From Paenibacillus massiliensis subsp. panacisoli DSM 21345 (GTDB lineage Bacteria > Bacillota > Bacilli > Paenibacillales > Paenibacillaceae), in the NCBI RefSeq assembly GCF_000426545.1, contig NZ_KE384536.1, positions 62,001-126,000 on the forward strand: a DNA stretch of 64,000 nucleotides. The letters run 5' to 3'. A program made the position numbers and the translations under genes. Under the pieces are notes generated by a model. The model was not told the origin of the DNA. It ran no database searches and worked only from the letters and a program-made list of their open reading frames with translations. Positions 61,292 to 64,000 of this stretch are shown here, piece after piece; within the stretch, counting starts at the first letter, position 1; the number at the start of each line of letters is the position of its first letter.

Positions 61292-62137
61292 ATGTCTATG
61301 CTACAATCGATTAAAGGGCAGGCCGGCAAGCTGATCATGACCGTGATTATGCTGATTATCGGAATCATATTCCTGATGCCATTCATCTGGATGCTATCCA
61401 CATCCTTCAAGATCGAAGCGGATGTCTTCAAATATCCAATCGAATGGATTCCGACGACCTGGAACGCCATTCAGAACTATTCACAGGTATGGGCCGGGAA
61501 TTATCCCTTCGCTCTGTACTATTGGAACACCATTAAGGTAACGCTGCTCACGACGGCGATCTCGGTGATCGTGTCCAGTATGGCGGCTTATGGATTCTCC
61601 AAAATCCAGTTCCGTGGACGGGAGTTCCTCTTCCTGATCGTCCTGTCCACCTACATGATCCCGGCACAGGCGATTCTCGTACCACAGTTCATCCTGTACC
61701 GCTGGCTCGGCCTGTTCGACAGCCATCTGGGACTCATCATGCTGGGTAGCTTCAGTGTTATGGGGACGTTCATGCTGCGTCAGTTCTTCCTGGGGATTAA
61801 TCAGGAGTTCATCGAGGCAGCCAAGATTGACGGTGCGGGCCATATTCGGATCTTCGCTCAGATTGCGTTCCCGCTCGTACGTCCATCCATTGCAACCTAT
61901 GCAATCCTGCGTTTCATCTGGACGTGGAACGACTATCAGAATCCGCTGATCTTCCTGCGCTCCGACCATCTGTACACACTGCAGCTCGGTATTAATAAAT
62001 TCGCCGATGCGTACGGGCAATATTACTCTCTGATTATGGCCGGGGCCGTATCCGCCATCATTCCACTGCTCATTATGTTCATCATCGGACAGAAGCAGGT
62101 TATTGAAGGCATCGCACTTGGCGGCGTTAAGGGATGA
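61292..62137 (+). CDS. Carbohydrate ABC transporter permease, MalG/LplC type
   Basis: A 281-residue sugar permease with six transmembrane helices and the EAA loop (EFIEAAKIDGAGHIRIFAQIAFP), ending in the usual KQVIEGIALGGVKG. GGGAGGG precedes the ATG. It is co-transcribed with the upstream permease and probably with the binding protein 150 bases downstream. The binding protein following the permeases is the reverse of the galactoside locus order. Confidence 0.93.
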   Translation: MSMLQSIKGQAGKLIMTVIMLIIGIIFLMPFIWMLSTSFKIEADVFKYPIEWIPTTWNAIQNYSQVWAGNYPFALYYWNTIKVTLLTTAISVIVSSMAAYGFSKIQFRGREFLFLIVLSTYMIPAQAILVPQFILYRWLGLFDSHLGLIMLGSFSVMGTFMLRQFFLGINQEFIEAAKIDGAGHIRIFAQIAFPLVRPSIATYAILRFIWTWNDYQNPLIFLRSDHLYTLQLGINKFADAYGQYYSLIMAGAVSAIIPLLIMFIIGQKQVIEGIALGGVKG

Positions 62138-62236
62138 CAACTTTAACAACGAATAAAGTTACATGAAGTCAAAATATTTTGCTTTTTAAAAAGATAGTTG
62201 CATGTCGCATGTCAGTGCAAATGATAGGATGATCAA

Positions 62237-62250
62237 TGTAAGCGTTTCAT
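62237..62250 (+). promoter_or_regulatory. cre-like box before the second binding-protein gene
   Basis: TGTAAGCGTTTCAT matches the catabolite-responsive consensus in its first eleven positions. It lies 40 bases upstream of the binding-protein start, in the same relative place as the boxes at the galactoside locus. Confidence 0.5.
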
Positions 62251-62289
62251 CCATTATAAAGAAAGCATACACACAGGGAGGTTATATCC

Positions 62290-63630
62290 ATGAAAAAACG
62301 GCGCTCTGTCTCCATCAGCCTTTGCGCGGTGCTGCTTCTCTCTCTATTACTGACTGCCTGCGGAGGCTCTTCGAATGAGCAAAGCTCCTCCGGGTCTGGT
62401 GAGGGTGGCAATGAACAAGTCACAATCAAATTTTTCCACTGGTACGATGACAAAATCGAGGGCTTCGACAAGCTAATTGCTGAATTCGAGAAGCAACATC
62501 CGAATATTAAAGTAGAATCCGTCGTAGGTGTTCTGAATGACGCCAATGAGACGATGAAGAAGATTGACCTTGCGATCGCCTCTGGCGAAGAGCTGGACGT
62601 TATGATTATGAACAACCCGACTGCTTATGCACAGCGTGCTGCGATTGACGTATTGGAGCCGCTCGATGAGTATCTGGAGAAGGACGGCCTGACCTTCAAC
62701 GATGAATATCAAGTGGACACGGCCATTGATGGCAAGCACTATGCCTTCCCTGGTAAAGTCAATCAATACTTCGTCATGCTGAACAAAGACCAATTGGATG
62801 CAGCAGGCCTGCCTGTACCGACCGAATGGACTTGGGATGAGTATCTCGACTATGCCCAGAAGCTGACCAAGGGTGAAGGCCCTTCCAAGCAATACGGTAC
62901 CTATTTCCACACATGGGTAGACTACTCCATGCTGCCACTGATGGGTCAACTGGAGAACAACAACGTAATCAAGTCTGACGGTACACCGAATGTAGACAAC
63001 GACCTGTTCCGCCAAGGGCTCGCGATTCGTGATCGTGCTGCCAAGGAAGGCTCCGCTGTACCCTATGAGGATACTATTAGCCAGAAGCTGCACTATCGGA
63101 ATGTATTCATGAACGGTCAAGCTAGCATGCTGATGATCGGTTCCTGGATGATTACAGAAGCAGCTGGTAACGGACCGATCAAGCAGAACTTCAAGACAGC
63201 CTTCGCTCCTTATCCGACAGCTAAAGCTGGCGATCCGATTGCCAGTAAGGCTGATGGTGATTTTGTAACTGTATATGCTAAATCCAAGCACAAGGAAGAA
63301 GCCTACACCTTCGCAAAATGGTTCACTACAGAAGGTATGGAGCTGCAAGGTAAATACCTGAACGGCTGGGCTAAATCGGACTCCCAGGCTCTGATTGACA
63401 AGATGACCTCTGGTCCTGATGCAGAGAAGCTGATCGACAAGGAATCCCTGCTGCACGTACTGGATGCCACACAACTGGCTAAAATGTACATCTCCGTACC
63501 TTATCAAGAAGAGCTGGATAAAGCCCTGATGAACGAAATGGAGAAAATGCTGCTGGGTGCCCAGGATCTGGACACAGCCGTCACCAATGCGCAGACCAAC
63601 ATTAAGAACCTGATTAGCGCGAATCAATAG
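62290..63630 (+). CDS. Extracellular sugar-binding lipoprotein of an ABC transporter
   Basis: A 446-residue family 1 solute-binding lipoprotein. The signal peptide ends in LLLTACGGSS. The mature protein begins with a Ser/Gly/Glu linker and the EQVTIKFFHWYDDKIEGFDK strand, and has the hinge motif YAFPGKVNQYFVMLNKDQLD and the WTWDEYLDYAQKLT helix found in the family. It should bind an oligosaccharide for the two permeases upstream. GGGAGG precedes the ATG. A terminator follows, then a sensor kinase that presumably controls this locus. Confidence 0.93.
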   Translation: MKKRRSVSISLCAVLLLSLLLTACGGSSNEQSSSGSGEGGNEQVTIKFFHWYDDKIEGFDKLIAEFEKQHPNIKVESVVGVLNDANETMKKIDLAIASGEELDVMIMNNPTAYAQRAAIDVLEPLDEYLEKDGLTFNDEYQVDTAIDGKHYAFPGKVNQYFVMLNKDQLDAAGLPVPTEWTWDEYLDYAQKLTKGEGPSKQYGTYFHTWVDYSMLPLMGQLENNNVIKSDGTPNVDNDLFRQGLAIRDRAAKEGSAVPYEDTISQKLHYRNVFMNGQASMLMIGSWMITEAAGNGPIKQNFKTAFAPYPTAKAGDPIASKADGDFVTVYAKSKHKEEAYTFAKWFTTEGMELQGKYLNGWAKSDSQALIDKMTSGPDAEKLIDKESLLHVLDATQLAKMYISVPYQEELDKALMNEMEKMLLGAQDLDTAVTNAQTNIKNLISANQ

Positions 63631-63660
63631 CGCACTACATCTTCATAGCTTCATCCCACG

Positions 63661-63692
63661 GATTAGGACCCGCTTATGCGGTGTCCTAATTC
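63661..63692 (+). terminator. Terminator after the second binding-protein gene
   Basis: TTAGGAC (63663-63669) pairs with GTCCTAA (63683-63689), with an inner CGC/GCG helix and TTAT loop. The T tract is short (TTCC). Confidence 0.65.
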
Positions 63693-63913
63693 CTTGCATT
63701 CAGCCAATATTCCATTCTGACCTCTCAAGTACAGTGCCATGAATGCTAGAATTGTCTAGAGACTTGCTTTTCGAAGTGCTCTGCATCGTAATTCACAGGC
63801 GGAATATCAGCCTTCTATGGCCCCTTACAAAAAATTTGGGGTGCATGCCTTTTGGAAGCGCTTTATAATAAAAATAGGAAATGATGCCGAACTACCTGAA
63901 GAGGATGAACAAT
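63693..63913 (+). promoter_or_regulatory. Control region of the second sensor kinase, with an AAGCGCTT box
   Basis: The 220 bases before the kinase gene contain GGAAGCGCTTT at 63854-63864, a box like those before the first two-component operon and binding protein. The kinase start follows about 50 bases later. No clear promoter was chosen. Confidence 0.45.
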
Positions 63914-64000
63914 ATGCTTCGATATATTCGCAACTCCAAGCTGAGACACCAGATTATTTTGACCTCGTTAATATGCCTGATCATTCCCTTTGGGTTTGTC
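63914..64000 (+). CDS. Sensor histidine kinase, YesM type (N-terminus only)
   Basis: The first 29 residues of a membrane protein (MLRYIRNSKLRHQIILTSL, then ICLIIPFGFV) run off the window. A basic start followed at once by a hydrophobic helix, the position after a sugar-binding protein gene and the parallel with the kinase at 26357-28129 point to a YesM-type kinase. GAAGAGGATG lies before the ATG. Only the first transmembrane helix is visible, so the assignment rests mainly on context. Confidence 0.6.
   Translation, partial: MLRYIRNSKLRHQIILTSLICLIIPFGFV

Noticed and set aside
62473-63627. A 384-codon open frame on the minus strand across the sugar-binding protein
   Set aside because: The plus-strand frame has a lipobox, ribosome site and family motifs; the minus-strand frame has none of these.

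Overview
The window looks like chromosomal DNA from a Paenibacillus-like member of the Bacillota. The GC content is moderate, ribosome binding sites of the AGGAGG type are strong, and TTG and GTG starts are frequent. SLH-domain surface proteins, YesM/YesN-type two-component systems next to sugar ABC transporters, many AraC regulators and Bacillus-type small proteins (YdjO, DUF3139, TM2) point the same way. I saw no rRNA, tRNA, transposase, CRISPR array or phage gene.

Layout. 1-9400: the end of a nitrate/sulfonate-type ABC ATPase, then mostly housekeeping or envelope genes: YitT protein, two TM2 proteins, YdjO and a cold-shock protein, an NlpC/P60 lipoprotein, small membrane proteins, an MscS channel, a lipoprotein and an amidase. 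9400-19700: pyruvate kinase, then a small carbohydrate block (GH4 glycosidase, a Gfo/Idh/MocA oxidoreductase and three AraC regulators), then a PDZ-less Lon-like protease with two small membrane proteins. 19756-29690 (minus strand): a complete galactoside system with response regulator, sensor kinase, binding protein, two permeases and GH2 beta-galactosidase.

29940-41775 (plus strand): an iron-regulated heme-acquisition island. A near-consensus Fur box precedes an SLH-anchored NEAT protein. It is followed by a DUF454-ABC exporter fusion with a partner ABC protein, a YgbA-like cysteine-rich protein, a second NEAT-SLH protein, a Shp-like heme carrier whose membrane anchor is out of frame, an IsdE/HtsA-like heme-binding lipoprotein and a FecCD permease. 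No importer ATPase is present. The layout suggests heme passing from S-layer-anchored NEAT proteins through the Shp-like carrier to the lipoprotein and permease, but two links (the anchored carrier and the ATPase) are broken or absent here.

42164-54250: a SWIM-protein and SNF2-helicase pair, a striking 100-nt structured element, a TolC-like/HlyD-like/MacB-like efflux operon preceded by a duplicated 57-bp repeat, a frameshifted leucine-rich-repeat gene, and uridine kinase. 54542-64000: an uronic-acid polysaccharide locus. GH88 hydrolase, DUF2264 protein and a heparinase II/III-like lyase lie on the minus strand, diverging from two sugar permeases, a binding protein and the start of another sensor kinase. 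AAGCGCTT-type palindromes before both two-component/ABC loci suggest shared catabolite-type control.
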